Positions 49,399 to 61,580 of a stretch of DNA of 64,000 nt are shown piece after piece (position 1 is the stretch's first letter; each line of letters begins with the position of its first letter). This stretch comes from Anniella stebbinsi (taxonomy: Eukaryota > Chordata > Lepidosauria > Squamata > Anniellidae). The notes beneath the pieces were generated by a model. The model saw only the letters and a program-made list of their open reading frames with translations, was not told the origin of the DNA and made no database searches. Position numbers and translations under genes: made by a program. The DNA is taken from positions 295,932,654-295,996,653 of the forward strand of contig JARDYH010000001.1 of the NCBI GenBank assembly GCA_029215795.1, read 5' to 3'.

Positions 49399-49689
49399 CA
49401 GATACAAAAATCTGTTAGTGCTTTTCAGAACCTTGTACTGCTGTTGTCCTCTGTTGTTGGTGTTGCTTTGGTTTCATTCTGTGGCAATTTTAGGGAGCAA
49501 TCCTATGCCCCTTAGGAACTGTCTGGAGGACATAGGATTCTTTGGTTTCTGGGACTGAGGTTGGAACCAGGGCTCCAACCTCATAGCTCAGAAACCACAG
49601 TCACTGCTCCTCCCCCTCCCCCTGGTAGCCAGCATGGTTCTCTCCATACTGGCTGTCTCCACACTCAGTAACGAAGCTCAGAGATGAAG

Positions 49690-49995
49690 AAAATTTTTAT
49701 TTATTTATTTATTTATTTATTTATTGCATTTTTATACCGCCCTATAGCCGAAGCTCTCTGGGCAGTTCACAAAAATTAAAACCATGAAATCATTTTGAGA
49801 AATATAAAACTAACCACAATCTAAAAACACAAAATAACATACAATATAAAAACACAACCAGAATAAAACCAAACAGCAGAGATTAATTCAGATTAGAATA
49901 CAAATTTTAAACAGCAAGGGTTAAAATTGAGTTAATTTAGCTGTTAAAATGCTGGGAGAATAAAGGTCTTCACCTGGCGACGAAAGGAGTGCAAA
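49690..49995 (-). mobile_element. L2-type LINE 3' tail, minus strand
   Basis: (TTTA)n at 49697-49725, then TACCGCCCTATAGCCGAAGC, TTCACAAAAATTAAAACC, reading on the minus strand as the LINE tail. It ends near GTCTTCACCTGGCGACG, directly before the plus-strand LINE. Confidence 0.8.
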
Positions 49996-52970
49996 TTTAA
50001 TTGTGGATGAGGCAGCTGATCTGGCATGTATAACCGAGCCCTGGGTGGGTGAGCAGGGAGGAGTTAGCCTCTCCCAGTTATGCCCACCAGGATACTTGGC
50101 TCAGCATCAGGGTAGACTGAAGGCCGGGGAGGGGGGTTGCTGTGGTCTATAGGAACTCCATCTCCCTCTGCAGGCTCCCTGTCCATGTGACTACTGGTCT
50201 GGAGTGTTTGCACCTTGTGTTAGGTCAGCGGGACAGATTAGGGATTCTGTTGGTGTACCGCCCACCCCGCTGCTCAACGGACTCCCTAGGTGAGCTGACG
50301 GAGGTGGTCTCGGGTGTACTGCTGAGATCCCCTAGACTGTTGGTTCTGGGGGATGTCAACATTCATGCTGAGGGCACCTTATTCGGGGCAGCTCAGGATT
50401 TCATGGTCTCCATGACAACCATGGGACTGTCCCAACATGCCATCGGCCCAACGCATGTAGCAGGGCATACTCTAGACCTGGTTTTCGCAACTGGACATGG
50501 AGATGGTGATCTGAAAGTAGAGGACTTTACATCAGTCCCTTTGTCATGGTCAGATCACTGCTTGCTGAGGTTTAGACTTACAGCGGCTTTTCCCCTCTGC
50601 AAGGGTGGGGGACCTATTAAGATGGTCCGCCCCCGGAGGCTAATGGATCCGGATGGTTTCCAGAGGGCTCTGGGGAGTTTTCCAGATGATAGGGCTGGCT
50701 CTCATGTCGAAACCCTGGTTGATCTGTGGAATGCAAAAATGACCCGGGCAGTTGACACGATTGCTCCTGAGCACCCTCTCCTGTGTAGAGCTCATACAGC
50801 TCCATGGTATACCCCAGAGCTGAGAGCAATGAAACAAAATAGGAGACGGCTTGAGGGCAGATGGAGACGAACTCCTGATGGATGCAATCAAACACTGGTA
50901 AGTGCCTATAGTAAGGTATATTCAGGGGCAGTGAGGGCGGCAAAAAAGCAGTACTTTGCTGTCACCATCAAATCATCTATCTGCCGCCCAGCGGAGCTTT
51001 TCAGAGTTGTCCGGGGGCTATTACATGCTGGCCCCAAGGATGTGCTACAACCATCTGAGGCCCGCTGTACTGAATTTGCTAGACACTTCCAGAATAAAAT
51101 CTTTGGCATCCGCCAGGACTTAGACTCCAGTGTTATAGCAGGTAAATCTAGTGAGGTGTCCAGAGCACAGGCTTGTCCTGTTTTCTTGGATGAGTTTCAG
51201 TTGATACAGCTTGAGGATGTTGACAAGGTGCTTGGACAGGTTCGTGCAACCACCTCTGTATTGGATCCTTGCCCCTCTTGGCTAATAAAAGCTAGCAGGG
51301 ATGGAACAGCCGGCTGGGCCAGGGAAGTGATTAATGCCTCTCTACGAGAGGGAGTGGTCCCAGGCCGCTTGAAGGAGGCGGTACTGAGACCACTCTTGAA
51401 GAAATCTTCCCTAGACCCCGAAAATCTTAATAACTATAGACCTGTGGCAAATATTCCATTCCTGGGCAAGGTCCTTGAGCGAGTGGTTGTGAGCCAGCTC
51501 CAGACACTCTTGGATGAGACTGATTATCTGGATCCATTTCAGTCCGGCTTCAGGCCTGGTTTTGGCACGGAAACAGCCTTGGTCACCCTGTATGATGACC
51601 TATGTCGGGAGAAAGACAGGGGGAGTGTGACTCTGTTGATTCTCCTTGATCTTTCAGTGGCTTTCGATACCATCGACCATGGTATCCTTCTGGGACAACT
51701 GGCTGAGTTGGGAGTGGGAGGCACTGCACTGTAGTGGTTCCGCTCCTACTTGGCGGGGCGGCTCCAGAAGGTGGTGCTTGGGGGACATTGCTCAGCCTCG
51801 TGGATTCTCCAGTATGGGGTTCCGCAGGGGTCAGTCTTGTCCCCCATGCTGTTCAACATTTACATGAAACCGTTGGGAGAGGTCATCCAGAGTTTTGGTG
51901 TATGTTGTCATCAGCACGGTGATGACACACAACTTTATTTCTCCTTTTCATCTTCATCAGGTGAGGCTGTGGATGTGCTGAACCAGTGCCTGGCTGCGAC
52001 AATGGACTGGATGAGGGCTAACAAACTGAAACTCAATCCAGACAAGACTGAGATGCTGTTAGTGGGTGGTTCTGCTGACTGGATGGAGGGTGTTCAACCT
52101 GTTCTGGATGGGGTTGCACTCCCCTTGAAGGAGCGGGTTCGTAGCTTGGGGGTTCTCCTAGAACAATCTCTGTCACTTGAGGCTCAGGTGGCCTCGGTGG
52201 CATGGAGTGCCTTCTACCAACTTCGGTTGGTGGCCCAGCTACGTCCCTATCTGGACAGGGATAACCTGGCTTCAGTTGTCTATGCTCTGGTAATCTCTAA
52301 ATTGGATTACTGCAATGCACTCTGTGGGGCTGCCTTTGAAGACGGTTCAGAAGCTGCAGCTTGTGCAAAATGCAGCGGCCAGAGTGATAACAGGAACCAG
52401 AAGGTTTGAGCATATAAGACCTACTCTGGCCCGCTTGCACTGGCTGCCTATACATTTCCGAGCTCAATTCAAGGTGCTGGTTTTAACCTGTAAAGCCTTA
52501 CACGGCTTGGGACCACAATACCTGATGGAACGCCTCTCCCGACATGAACCTACCCGTACACTACGATCCATATCGAAGGTCCTCCTCCGGTTGCCTACTC
52601 CAAGGGAGGCACGGAGGGTGAAAACAAGGGAAAGGGCCTTTTCAGTGGTGGCCCCCCAATTATGGAATGATCTCCCTGATGAGGCTCGCCTGGCGCCAAC
52701 ATTGTTATCTTTTCGGCACCAGGTCAAGACTTTCCTCTTCTCCCAGGCATTTAACAGCATATGATGAAGGTGTTTTTGTGTTTTTGTGTTGTTGTTGTGC
52801 TTTGACCCAGAAGGATATTGTAATTTTAACTTGTTTTTGTGCTTTATGTTTTTAAATTTTGTATATTGGTGCTTCAATGTTCAATGTTTTTAATTTTTGT
52901 AAACCGCCCAGAGAGCTTCGGCTATGGGGCGGTATATAAATGGAATAAAATAAATAAATAAATAAATAAA
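49996..52970 (+). pseudogene. L2-type LINE with endonuclease and reverse transcriptase, decayed
   Basis: Reads through an apurinic-type endonuclease part (ACITEPWV, GGVAVVYR, ILLVYRPP, LVLGDVNIHAEG, SDHCLL) and a reverse transcriptase (LRPLLKKSSLDPENLNNYRP, FQSGFRPGFGTETAL, LLILLDLSVAFDTIDH, YGVPQGSVLSPMLFNIY, NKLKLNPDKTEMLL). Then comes the C-terminal part (LDYCNALCGAAF, ALHGLGPQYL) and a tail GCCCAGAGAGCTTCGGCTAT with (AATA)n. The main frame 50142-51734 has a TAG at 51732-51734; the frame resumes after it, and a shift near 52340-52400 breaks it again. The catalytic YADD is HGDD (about 51915-51926). The 5' end and the first part of the endonuclease are missing. Not functional. Confidence 0.9.
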
Positions 52971-53480
52971 AGTAGGCGCCAGGCGAACTTCTCTGGGGAG
53001 CTCATTCCACAGCCGGGGTGCCACAGCGGAGAAAGCCCTCCTCCTAGTGGCCACCTGCCTCACTTCCTTTGGCAGGGGCTCACGGAGAAGGACCTCTGTA
53101 GATGATCTTAGGGTCCGAGCAGGTACATATGGGAGGAGGCGTTCCTTTAGATAACCCGGCCCCAAGCCATTTAGGGCTTTAAGTGTTAGTACCAACACTT
53201 TGAATTGGGCCCGGACTTGGACCGGCAGCCAGTGAAGCTGGACAAGACTGGCGTAATGTGATCTCGTTGGTCAGTCCCTGTTAGCAAACATGCTGCCCTG
53301 TTTTGTACCAGCTGAAGTTTCCGGACTGTTTTCAAAGGCAGCCCTACGTATAATGCATTGCAGTAATCCAAACGAGAGGTTATGAGAGCATGGATAACTG
53401 TAGCTAGGCTATCTCTGTCCAGATAAGGGGCAGTATCGAGAAGGGAGAAGGCCAGGGAAGCTGTTTAGCGTGAGTATATA
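52971..53480 (-). pseudogene. L2-type LINE fragment, opposite strand, abutting the LINE tail
   Basis: On the minus strand: MDYCNALYVGLPLKTVRKLQ, LVLTLKALNGLGPGYL, RRRAFSAVAPRLWNELPREV. It lacks the true 3' tail and ends at the shared (TTTA)n run of the neighbouring copy. Confidence 0.85.
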
Positions 53481-53481
53481 T

Positions 53482-53637
53482 AAAAGAGGGCAGGGCTCCT
53501 GCACCTTTAACTGTTGTGATGAAGAGGGAATTTCACCAGGTGCTGCATGCATACAAATGACACCTGCTGAAATTTCCTATTCTATACAACCGTTAAAGAT
53601 ACAGAAGTTCTGTCCTCCTTTCCATATGTCACCCTAC
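53482..53637. mobile_element. Half-copy of the TAGGGTGACCA foldback family, reverse half
   Basis: AAAGAGGGCAGGGCTCCTGC, GATGAAGAGGGAATTTCACC and the end TTTCCATATGTCACCCTA. Confidence 0.7.
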
Positions 53638-53639
53638 TT

Positions 53640-54496
53640 TAAATATAAAGGTTAAATTACAACTGACATTAGTATAGGTGGACTACTGTTGTGTTACTTC
53701 TTCTTTTTCCTCTTCATCACCAGGCCTTTCTTTACCCATTACATTCCAAGCATCCCGGATTTGGCAACAGGCTAGCATTCGATACATACCTTTCCCTGGG
53801 AAGTGAGCCCCACCAATCACAGTGGGACTTACTTCTCAATAAACCAATAAGTTGAAAATAACTATTATAGAAGCAGTAGTTATGTTGCTTATATAGCAGC
53901 CCTTTTGGAAATGGGTGGGAAAAACATTTGTAAATTCTGTTTTTTTCCCAGTGAACAGAATCATTGGACCTTGCATGTAACCATTATCAACACTCATAGT
54001 GCTTAGATTTTTTTTGACTGAAGGACATGTCACTGAAGGTTCTTTAACTGGCTGTTCACTACAGAAGCTTTGGAAATCATGTTAAGCTAAAAGGGAAGAA
54101 CCTAACTTCATTGGTGATTAATTTTAACGTTTCAAGAGTAGGTTTTATAAAGAATTAGCTGTGACGTACCCCACACTCCCCATTACAGGTTCTTAACTAA
54201 TTATGCAGTGGAGTTTGTCAGTATGAATCATGGTTCAGGAACAGTTGAGGTCAAGAACTGAAGGCCAAAGGTCACTTGAAGCATCCTGCCAATGGCAGCT
54301 AGAATTGACCTTTATTTGACAAAGCAGAAATAACTTGGGATCTGAAAGAATGGTAGTCAAATAACCATCTGAACATTGCAGCTGAACTTTGCATTTGGAT
54401 TGATCTCAATCAGGCTTAATTCCATAGCCTAAATGGTCAATTAAAAGGCCATTTGAAAGTAAGAGGAGCAGAACAGATAACAAAAATAATAGGGCT
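53640..54496. other. Intergenic stretch
   Basis: AT-rich, no gene or repeat recognised. Confidence 0.45.
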
Positions 54497-54815
54497 GGTT
54501 TGCATAATCAAATAACCCACAGTGGGCTGCAACACATGTCGGGATGTGTGGGCAGCCATTATGAATGTTCAAACTGCAGCTTGTCATGTCATATGAACCC
54601 AGATAGCAGGGGTTGTGTGAGGGTAATACAACCCTTGCATAACCCATGGCCTGTTCTAGTTTTATGTGAAGGTTGTTTAATTCTCGCACAACCCCTGCTG
54701 CCTGGGTTTGGATGACATGACAAGGGGGGCTTGAATATTTAAAATCCATGAGCTGTAGCCCACTGTGGCTTAAACAAGTCACAGTGGACTGCGGTGATCA
54801 TGCAAAACAGATCAT
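54497..54815. repeat. Foldback repeat with CAACCCCTGCT arms
   Basis: GCATAATCAAATAACCCACA at the left; GACATGACAAGGGGGGCTTG, CACAGTGGACTGCGGTGATC and CATGCAAAACAGATCAT at the right. Internal arms AGCAGGGGTTGTGTGAGGG and TCGCACAACCCCTGCTGCC pair. Confidence 0.7.
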
Positions 54816-55034
54816 AGAAATGACCTAATAAAATGCTTCAAATGTTAATTTGAGTTTGCTGAGATTGCAAACGAAGACGATAGGTCAGTAGTAAATGTGC
54901 AGATTCAGAGTGGTCATGATTTTCTTCAATGATCTTACTTTAACTTGTAATAAAATAAGTCATAGAGTTCAAAAGCCTGGATTAAATAGACAAAACTATA
55001 TTTGGAGCCAATTCTGAATATTAATATACCTTCA

Positions 55035-55190
55035 GACAATGAACCTGTTCAGATGACACGCTAAGCCATGGTGGTTAAACATTTTGAGCTAAACACTGTG
55101 GCTTAGCATGTCGTGTGAACCATGGCTTAGCATGTTTTGTGAACCATTCCGAACCATAATGGCTACATAACCATGGTTGTTTGGTATCAC
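55035..55190. repeat. Repeat with alternating CTAAGCCATGG and CCATGGCTTAG words
   Basis: GACACGCTAAGCCATGGTGG, TTAGCATGTCGTGTGAACCA, CCATGGCTTAGCATGTTTTG. It folds back; function unknown. Confidence 0.6.
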
Positions 55191-55209
55191 TAAGACCAGG
55201 CTGTATGCT

Positions 55210-55930
55210 TAGTTTATTTATATTTATATATTTGTTTTATTTATTTATTTATTTATTTATTCATACATTTATGAGTTGCCTTTCAGCCAAGGTAGGACTC
55301 CCCAGGGTGACTTTCACATAAAACTTAAAACAATTCAAAGTTTTAATTTTTTTTAAAAATGAATATTTTGAAAACAATTTGATTACTTTTATACATCATC
55401 AACAGCAGAATTAAGAGCAGGACAACATCTTGAAAACAGAGTATGGAGTTAATGTCTTTGAAATGCTTAAAGATAACAAAGAACAACAATGTTTTAACAG
55501 CCTGCCTAAATCTGAACAATGAAGAGAGTTCGATGCAGAGAGTTTCACAGGAAGGGTGCTGCCACAAAGAAGGCCCTGTCCCATCTTCCGACCAACCTAG
55601 CTTCGCTTGGTGGTGGAACATGCAGAAGGGCATCCAAAGAAGATCTTAAATTAAATGCATATGGGAAGTGGTGATCTTTCAAATATCCTGGCCCCAAGCT
55701 GTATAGAGAGCATTATAGTTTAGCCGCAATGCCTTGAATTGTGCGCAGAAACAGATTTGGCAGCTGGTCCAATGGATACAAGGCTGGTGCAATATGGTCA
55801 ACAAAGCCTGTGCCAGAAAGCAATCTGGCTGGTGCATTTTGCACTAACTGCAGTTTCTGAACACTCTTTAAGGGCAGCCCCACACAGAGCATGGTGCAGC
55901 ATTCTAAATGGGAGGTGATGCTGCCTTCTA
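55210..55930 (-). mobile_element. LINE 3' fragment, minus strand
   Basis: (TTTA)n at 55232-55262, then a decayed coding part on the minus strand: FRFRQAVKTLLFF near 55500, GCTGCCACAAAGAAGGCCCT, GCAGCCCCACACAGAGCATG. It resembles L2/CR1-type ends. Confidence 0.65.
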
Positions 55931-56014
55931 AATTCTAAGGCCTTTTCTGCCTTTGTTGCCTTTCCAATGATATCATAGGATTGAATCTAGACACTTTGAT
56001 TCATTTTGTTTAAA

Positions 56015-56305
56015 TAGGGTCGTTATCACGTGGGCGGTTTTAAGCACACCCACCTCGGCTTTGCTCCATTTCTTCAGTGCTGGGTTTGCATGACGTCAGC
56101 CCCCTCCTGCTGCTCTTAGTTTCTGTTTCGATGTATCCCTCAATGGGCAACATACAAAACAGGCAAAGTTCAATAGGCCAAGCTGAGGTATCACAGCTAT
56201 ACCGACCACGTGTGATTCAAAATGCTAGACTCAAATACGAAACAGAGGGGGAAGCTGCAGAAGCAGTCCCAGGGGGAAATAGTAGGTGTGATAAAGCCCT
56301 GCATC
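56015..56305. repeat. DNA-transposon-like repeat, GTTTCTGTTTCGAT family, copy 2
   Basis: GGTCGTTATCACGTGGGCGG at the left and TAGGTGTGATAAAGCCC at the right are short inverted ends. The middle has TTTCTTCAGTGCTGGGTTTG and ACCACGTGTGATTCAAAATG, matching 44850-45095. Confidence 0.7.
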
Positions 56306-58288
56306 TATGAAAACATAGATTTTCCTAGGCAGCATTTACCAAATTATAATTCCATATTGCTTCTGGGGTGCGGATGAGGGTGGGGATGTCCCAAAAATGT
56401 TTCAGGGGACACTGTTCCTCTTAACCTCTTATGTTCAAGGGTCTACTCCAACCAAAGGATTAGAGCCAGTATTTCCTCACCTCTGCACACCTCTGCACAC
56501 CCTGAGCAGATTTCTGCGGAAGACACTCTGGACAGCTGGGATGTGTATGCAAGCCATCTTCACGGAGCCTCCTCCCCTGCAGCCCCCAGTGCCATCTCCT
56601 GCACTGTTCCAGAGTGTTCCCCAGCCATTCATAGCATGTTTTCAAGAGTGACAGGGGAAGAGGGGGTTCAGGAAAGATCACCTCCTCCCCCATTCCCCCA
56701 GCGGAAATGCTCAGTTGGATCAGAAACTTTCTGTCCACAGAAGGCAGATCCTGGATCCAACTCATTGTAAGTGACAGAAGGACTGCAGGTAATTTCACAC
56801 CTCTTTCAGGTTATATAATCCCTTCTGGCCCAGCTCTTTTAAGATGTTCAATAATCTAGATTCCCCTCCCCCGTAATGTGTCACCTGTGTGAAGGCAGTG
56901 CATCTTTGTTTTCGGTATTGACCTTTCATCAATCATAGCATGTCACTGCCAATAGTGCTGGGCTGGTGAGATCTTTTGCATTTATCCCACTCCATCGTTC
57001 TGCTCTTCTTTCACCCCATTGTCATTCACCATGGGACCAAAGGGAAAAAGGATCCCCACATAAACTCTTGAAGCCATCCCCCAGGTCTCCAGCTGTCATC
57101 AGCTTTCAGCTCTCTTGGCTGATCTTATCTGTTGCAGAATGATGGAGCATCATTTGTTTTGGTTGAAAGTAATTTGTTTTGGAGAGTAATTAGATTATCT
57201 CTTTGGTGGCTTCCTACCTGGTGACCCAGAGCTTCTCTGTGACTTGTTGCTCATTAACATCAATTACCATAGAGGCCTTAATCAAAGAAAGGCTTTCACT
57301 GCCCAAAGGAAGGAGAGACCCATTAAGGATGATCCTTCTTCTTATTCCTGTTAGAAATAATAAACCCATCTGATGTTAAGCAATCGTTTTAGGATCAGAT
57401 ATATATAATCACACTGGGACTATGCTTTCCCTTTTCTCTCTGAAGGAAACCCCCTTAGTAATGAAGAAGCAAGCTGGGAGGGGGAGAGTGTTGATTGGTT
57501 TCAAATAATGTGTAAGTATGTGTTGACATGAATATAACAGGCCAGATTTGGAAGCCCAATTCTTGTGTGGTTAAGGGGGTTCATTAACACTCCAGAAGTA
57601 GCAATGTAGTTGCGCTTTACCACCCAGCCAACTTCAGAGTATTATTAGATCCAGAGATATCATGGATGCCATTAAGATAAGCCACACAGCACAAGAGGGC
57701 CAAAGCACTCAGGTCAATAGTTTCTGCTCCAATAAATTGACATGACAAAGGGTTTATAAGTGCCAAACGCATGCGTGTGTGTGTGTGTGTGTGTGTGTTT
57801 TAAAAAAACCTGTCCCTCTTCCATTCTCAATCTTGTGACTTTAAACGAGTTGTTCGTGGAAGATAATATTTACCGCTGCTGATTGCATCGTCATTACCAT
57901 GGGATTTTACAGAACTTTCCAGATCAATACAAACAACACTTGCCTACATATCTGTTTGTTGAAGTTAAGCTTATTTCTCTGATACATCTACATCAGGTCT
58001 GCACAACATGTGGCATAGAGGCTGCATGCATCCTACCAAGGCCTTAAATGCGGTCCCAAGGGTGTCCTCACCCCTCTGTCCCCAGTGAACTCTTTCCCCC
58101 AGTGATCCAATAGTGGTGGTAGAGAGATGGCACTCCAATCCTTCCTCCAGAGATACACTCTGCTTCTAGCAGCCAGGAAAGTGTGCTCTGTATCAGGATC
58201 TTGGGTGTGTGTGCACATGCATATAGCCCTTGACCCCCAAGCCAGCATGAGATATAGCTCTTGGGGCTGAAAAGGCTGTGCACCCCTG
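56306..58288. other. Intergenic stretch
   Basis: GT microsatellite at 57772. Frames at 56397-56651 and 56460-56798 lie on opposite strands of the same Pro-rich DNA and have no family features. The region 56880-57520 is unusually free of repeats; this may be an ancient conserved non-coding stretch, but sequence alone cannot show it. Confidence 0.4.
57772..57800. repeat. (GT)n microsatellite
   Basis: About thirteen GT units. Confidence 0.95.
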
Positions 58289-58296
58289 ATCTATAT

Positions 58297-58767
58297 TAGG
58301 CTGACCAGGTGGCTCGGGATTTCCCGGTCCTAACCGGGAATCCAGGGGCAAACCGGGGTGGCGGGGGGTCACGCGGCGGTGGCAGCAAGCAAGGAGCGGC
58401 GGTAGACCTGGCGGCGGAGGAGCCCGGGAAGCGGCAGCCCCAGCAGGTAAGCACGAAGGGGGGCACTTACCTGCTGGGGCGGCCACTTCCCGGGCTCCTC
58501 CGCCGCCTTCGCCGCTGTTGCCGGGCTCGTAAGGCCAGAGGCCGCGCGGAAGAGACGGGAGAGGGCCGGTTACATCACTTCCGGATCCGGCCCTCTCCCG
58601 CCTCTTCTGCGCGGGCGGCGACAGAGGACCCCGCGCGGGCGGCGGAGGAACCCCGCGGTAGGTCCAGGCTGGTTTTTTTTGGGGGGGGGTGGCTTGGTGG
58701 GGGGGTTGTTTTAGGTGGGGGGGGCGGGGGGGACCAGGATTTTGATTTTTAAAATCTGGTCACCCTA
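58297..58767. mobile_element. hAT-like element with GC-rich hairpin core
   Basis: Flanked by ATCTATAT at 58289-58296 and 58768-58775. Ends TAGGCTGACCAGGTGG and AAAATCTGGTCACCCTA. The core has inverted arms at about 58412-58455 and 58465-58508 (GGAGGAGCCCGGGAAG against CTTCCCGGGCTCCTCC), then further GC-rich DNA. No gene; the 147-codon frame is a GC artefact. Confidence 0.85.
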
Positions 58768-58775
58768 ATCTATAT

Positions 58776-60250
58776 ACCCTTTATTTTTAGGCAAATGTTG
58801 AAAACCCATCTGTTTATGCAAGCCTTCCCATCCATCGCATGTAGATACAATATGTTCTATGTATTGGTCTTCATTTTTATGCTTCTGTGAATTGTGTACA
58901 CCACTTTGAAATCTTTAGATGCAAATGGTTTATAAATACTCACAAGTAAACAAACAAACAAACAGCAGTGCCTCAGGCAGCATAGCTGGGGGGTCAGGAA
59001 GTGTCAGCAAAGTGATGGAGGGCAGAGCTATATATGCACCACACAGCCTGCCCTGCATCCCCTAAGCTAGATTTATGCACCCAGCATTGAAGTAAGCTTT
59101 AACAGACAACCAGTTAGTTTCGGTACATGAAATGGAGGGGGCGCCATTTTCTCCTTTACTTCAAACAGGAAAACAACTTGGGTCAGCCCTGTGAATCAGG
59201 GACAACTGAAAAAGTTTGCTACCTTAGCTAAAGTAGGACAAGGCTCTTCAGAGCCCTCCTACTGCCTCAGTCAACTTTGGTTTCTTAGATAAACTAGGAA
59301 TGTACCCCAGAAACCCACTACAGTGTCCTAAAGGATCCTGTGGTGCAGTTGATACTAGCCATGCTTGAATCAACATGCACAACTCAGCATGGTTAGCCCC
59401 TCTTGAATTGCACTATTGCCTAGATGGCAGCACAGTCTTGCCCTGAGGTAAATATTTTATTCAAAAGCAAACAAGTTTACTCAAGAGCAAACACATTGGT
59501 TTATGGATTTGGGCTGATTTCAGTCAGGCGAAAGAATTTTAAACACAACTTCTGTTGAAAGGAAGCACGGTTCACATAGGCTTAGCGCACATTTCGCCTT
59601 CTTTTTTCCAATGGCTCTTAGTTTATGTGTAACTGAAGTTAACTGTTTTCAATTTTCATCTTTTTTTCTTTTTAGTGGTTATGTCATTGTCTGTGAAAGT
59701 GATTCTTTTATGTGTGCCAAGACAAGAATAATGAAGGCCTTTGAGGAGTACAGTTAGCGGGCGTGTAAATGGGGTGAAGGAATGTAGAGGCAAAGTGAAT
59801 AAATGACCTTTCTGAAACAAACATTCTCCCTCAGTGACCATTTTTTCTCTGCATTAAAGCCAAATAATGTGCTTAATTTTGATTTTCCTGCTCGTGTTTT
59901 TACAGTTTGTCTCTCAACATTTGCTTTCCTGATAGAATGCACTTTGTCCAATGAACCCTTTAAAGAGAACGTATTCTGTGCTTGTTCATTAGGAAGCCAA
60001 AGACTGCTTGTATGAAATCGCTTGTAGAGGATGCCTCTGCTTTTTATGATGATTCTGAAGAAACTACTTTGACATTTTCTCAGCTGGGCTATGACTTTTC
60101 CAAGAACTCAAACCTTTATCTTGATAGAATATCTCTTATCTCTAATCTATGGTATGAATCCAGACTTAGTCATTAGCACAGACCCATTGAAATCAATGGG
60201 ACTTTAATTAGTCACAACTAACTTTATTTTAATGGGAATACGATAAGTAT
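58776..60250. other. Intergenic stretch
   Basis: A tail-like AAAC repeat near 58948-58965 and otherwise no gene or recognised transposon. Confidence 0.4.
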
Positions 60251-60756
60251 GGCTGGTTTCGGACAACACATTAAGCAATGGATGGAGGGAAGCAATCGTC
60301 AGTTGTGTTGATTATTGTGTCATGTGGAGGGTTACACACCATGCACACACAACTGACAGTATGCTATTCCGCCCAATTAAGCAACGGAGAGAAACAATGG
60401 GCTTGCACATTGTTTAACCTGAAGCCCTGTTGTTTAAAGTGTCGTCTGAAACCAAACCCCCCACCCCTCTCTGTGGACTATTCCATTTGGGAATAGAGTT
60501 CTGCCGGCCGGAGCAGCCAAAAGCCCCCGGCTGCTCTATACAGCCAGCAGAACTTGCGGTGTATGCTGGGATACAGCTGGGGGACTGAGGGAGGGGGAGG
60601 GGGAGGGAGCAGACGTAGCAACCAAGATGGCCGCTGGAACTTTCAGCTGCACAAGCACCGGTTGCAGCATGTCGTGTGTGGAGCACCGCCTACCTAATGC
60701 ACAGTCAGTACACTATTTTCCCCCTCCGTTGCCTAATGTGTTGTCCGAAACCAGCC
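60251..60756. mobile_element. Foldback element with perfect 23-bp terminal inverted repeats
   Basis: GGCTGGTTTCGGACAACACA at the left end and TGTGTTGTCCGAAACCAGCC at the right, perfect over 23 bases. Internal Myb/gene signals are absent. No identical flanking duplication was found. Confidence 0.75.
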
Positions 60757-60929
60757 CATGACTACGTCTGAATCCAACCCATTATCTATAGCTTGCAAAA
60801 TGGCTTCCCATGTGATAGACTTGCCCAAATTGACATAGATCCTGATCCCAAAAGCCACTTCATGCTGAGCCTATAAAAATTTAATCTAGCCAATTCTCAT
60901 TCATTTAAAAAAATGCCTATGATGGTGAT

Positions 60930-61135
60930 GATAATGTTATTATTGTTATTTTATTATTGTTATTTACATTTCTATACCGACCAACAGCAAAGCTCTCTAG
61001 GCAGTTTACAAAAGATTAAAACCTTAAAAATACAAAATAAAACATGATATTAAAAAGAATGTACACAAAAAAATTATAAAAAATTCCCAATGAAACATGT
61101 TGAGTTTAGAATGAAGGTGCCTGAAACTCACTGGA
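60930..61135 (-). mobile_element. LINE 3' tail, minus strand
   Basis: TACCGACCAACAGCAAAGCT, CTCTAGGCAGTTTACAAAAG is the L2-type tail in reverse, after a TTATTG microsatellite. Confidence 0.7.
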
Positions 61136-61387
61136 AAAATCTGTACAGAGGGGGAAAATATGGATAGAAGCAGGCTCAGTGTTGGTCTCTATTTTGATCT
61201 CCTGTCCCACTTTCTTAATTACAAGACTTGTCAGGATGGTCCATTGTTTAGCAATTCTCTGCTCCCCTTCCTGAGCCACGTTCAGGGTGGTCCTCAGGAT
61301 TCTGGTGAAAAAGGTGCCCTAAGTGCCATTTTTTGGTAGAAAGGCAAGGTATACAATTCAAATAAAAAAATAAGGACGTCTGCCCAC

Positions 61388-61580
61388 CAGTGGAGGCTGG
61401 TGGGTCCGACATCAGTGGGGTGGTGAATTCACTCTGGTTTTCAGTCAGAACCAGACAGAACTCTAAAGGAACTCTCCAAGGTGCTTTACTCCCTTTGGAG
61501 TTCTAACTAGTTCTGACTGAAACCTACAGCGGATTTACCACCCCACTGGAAAGGGAGCCACCAGCTTCCACTGCTGCTGA
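61388..61580. mobile_element. Foldback element, CAGTGGAGGCTGGTGG ends
   Basis: CAGTGGAGGCTGGTGGGTCC at the left and GGGAGCCACCAGCTTCCACT at the right; TTCAGTCAGAACCAGACAGA opposite TAGTTCTGACTGAAACC. A complete copy. Confidence 0.82.

Noticed and set aside
58309..58752. 147-codon Gly/Arg-rich frame, considered as part of FGF4
   Set aside because: No FGF motifs; it lies wholly inside a hAT-like element with an 8-bp duplication.
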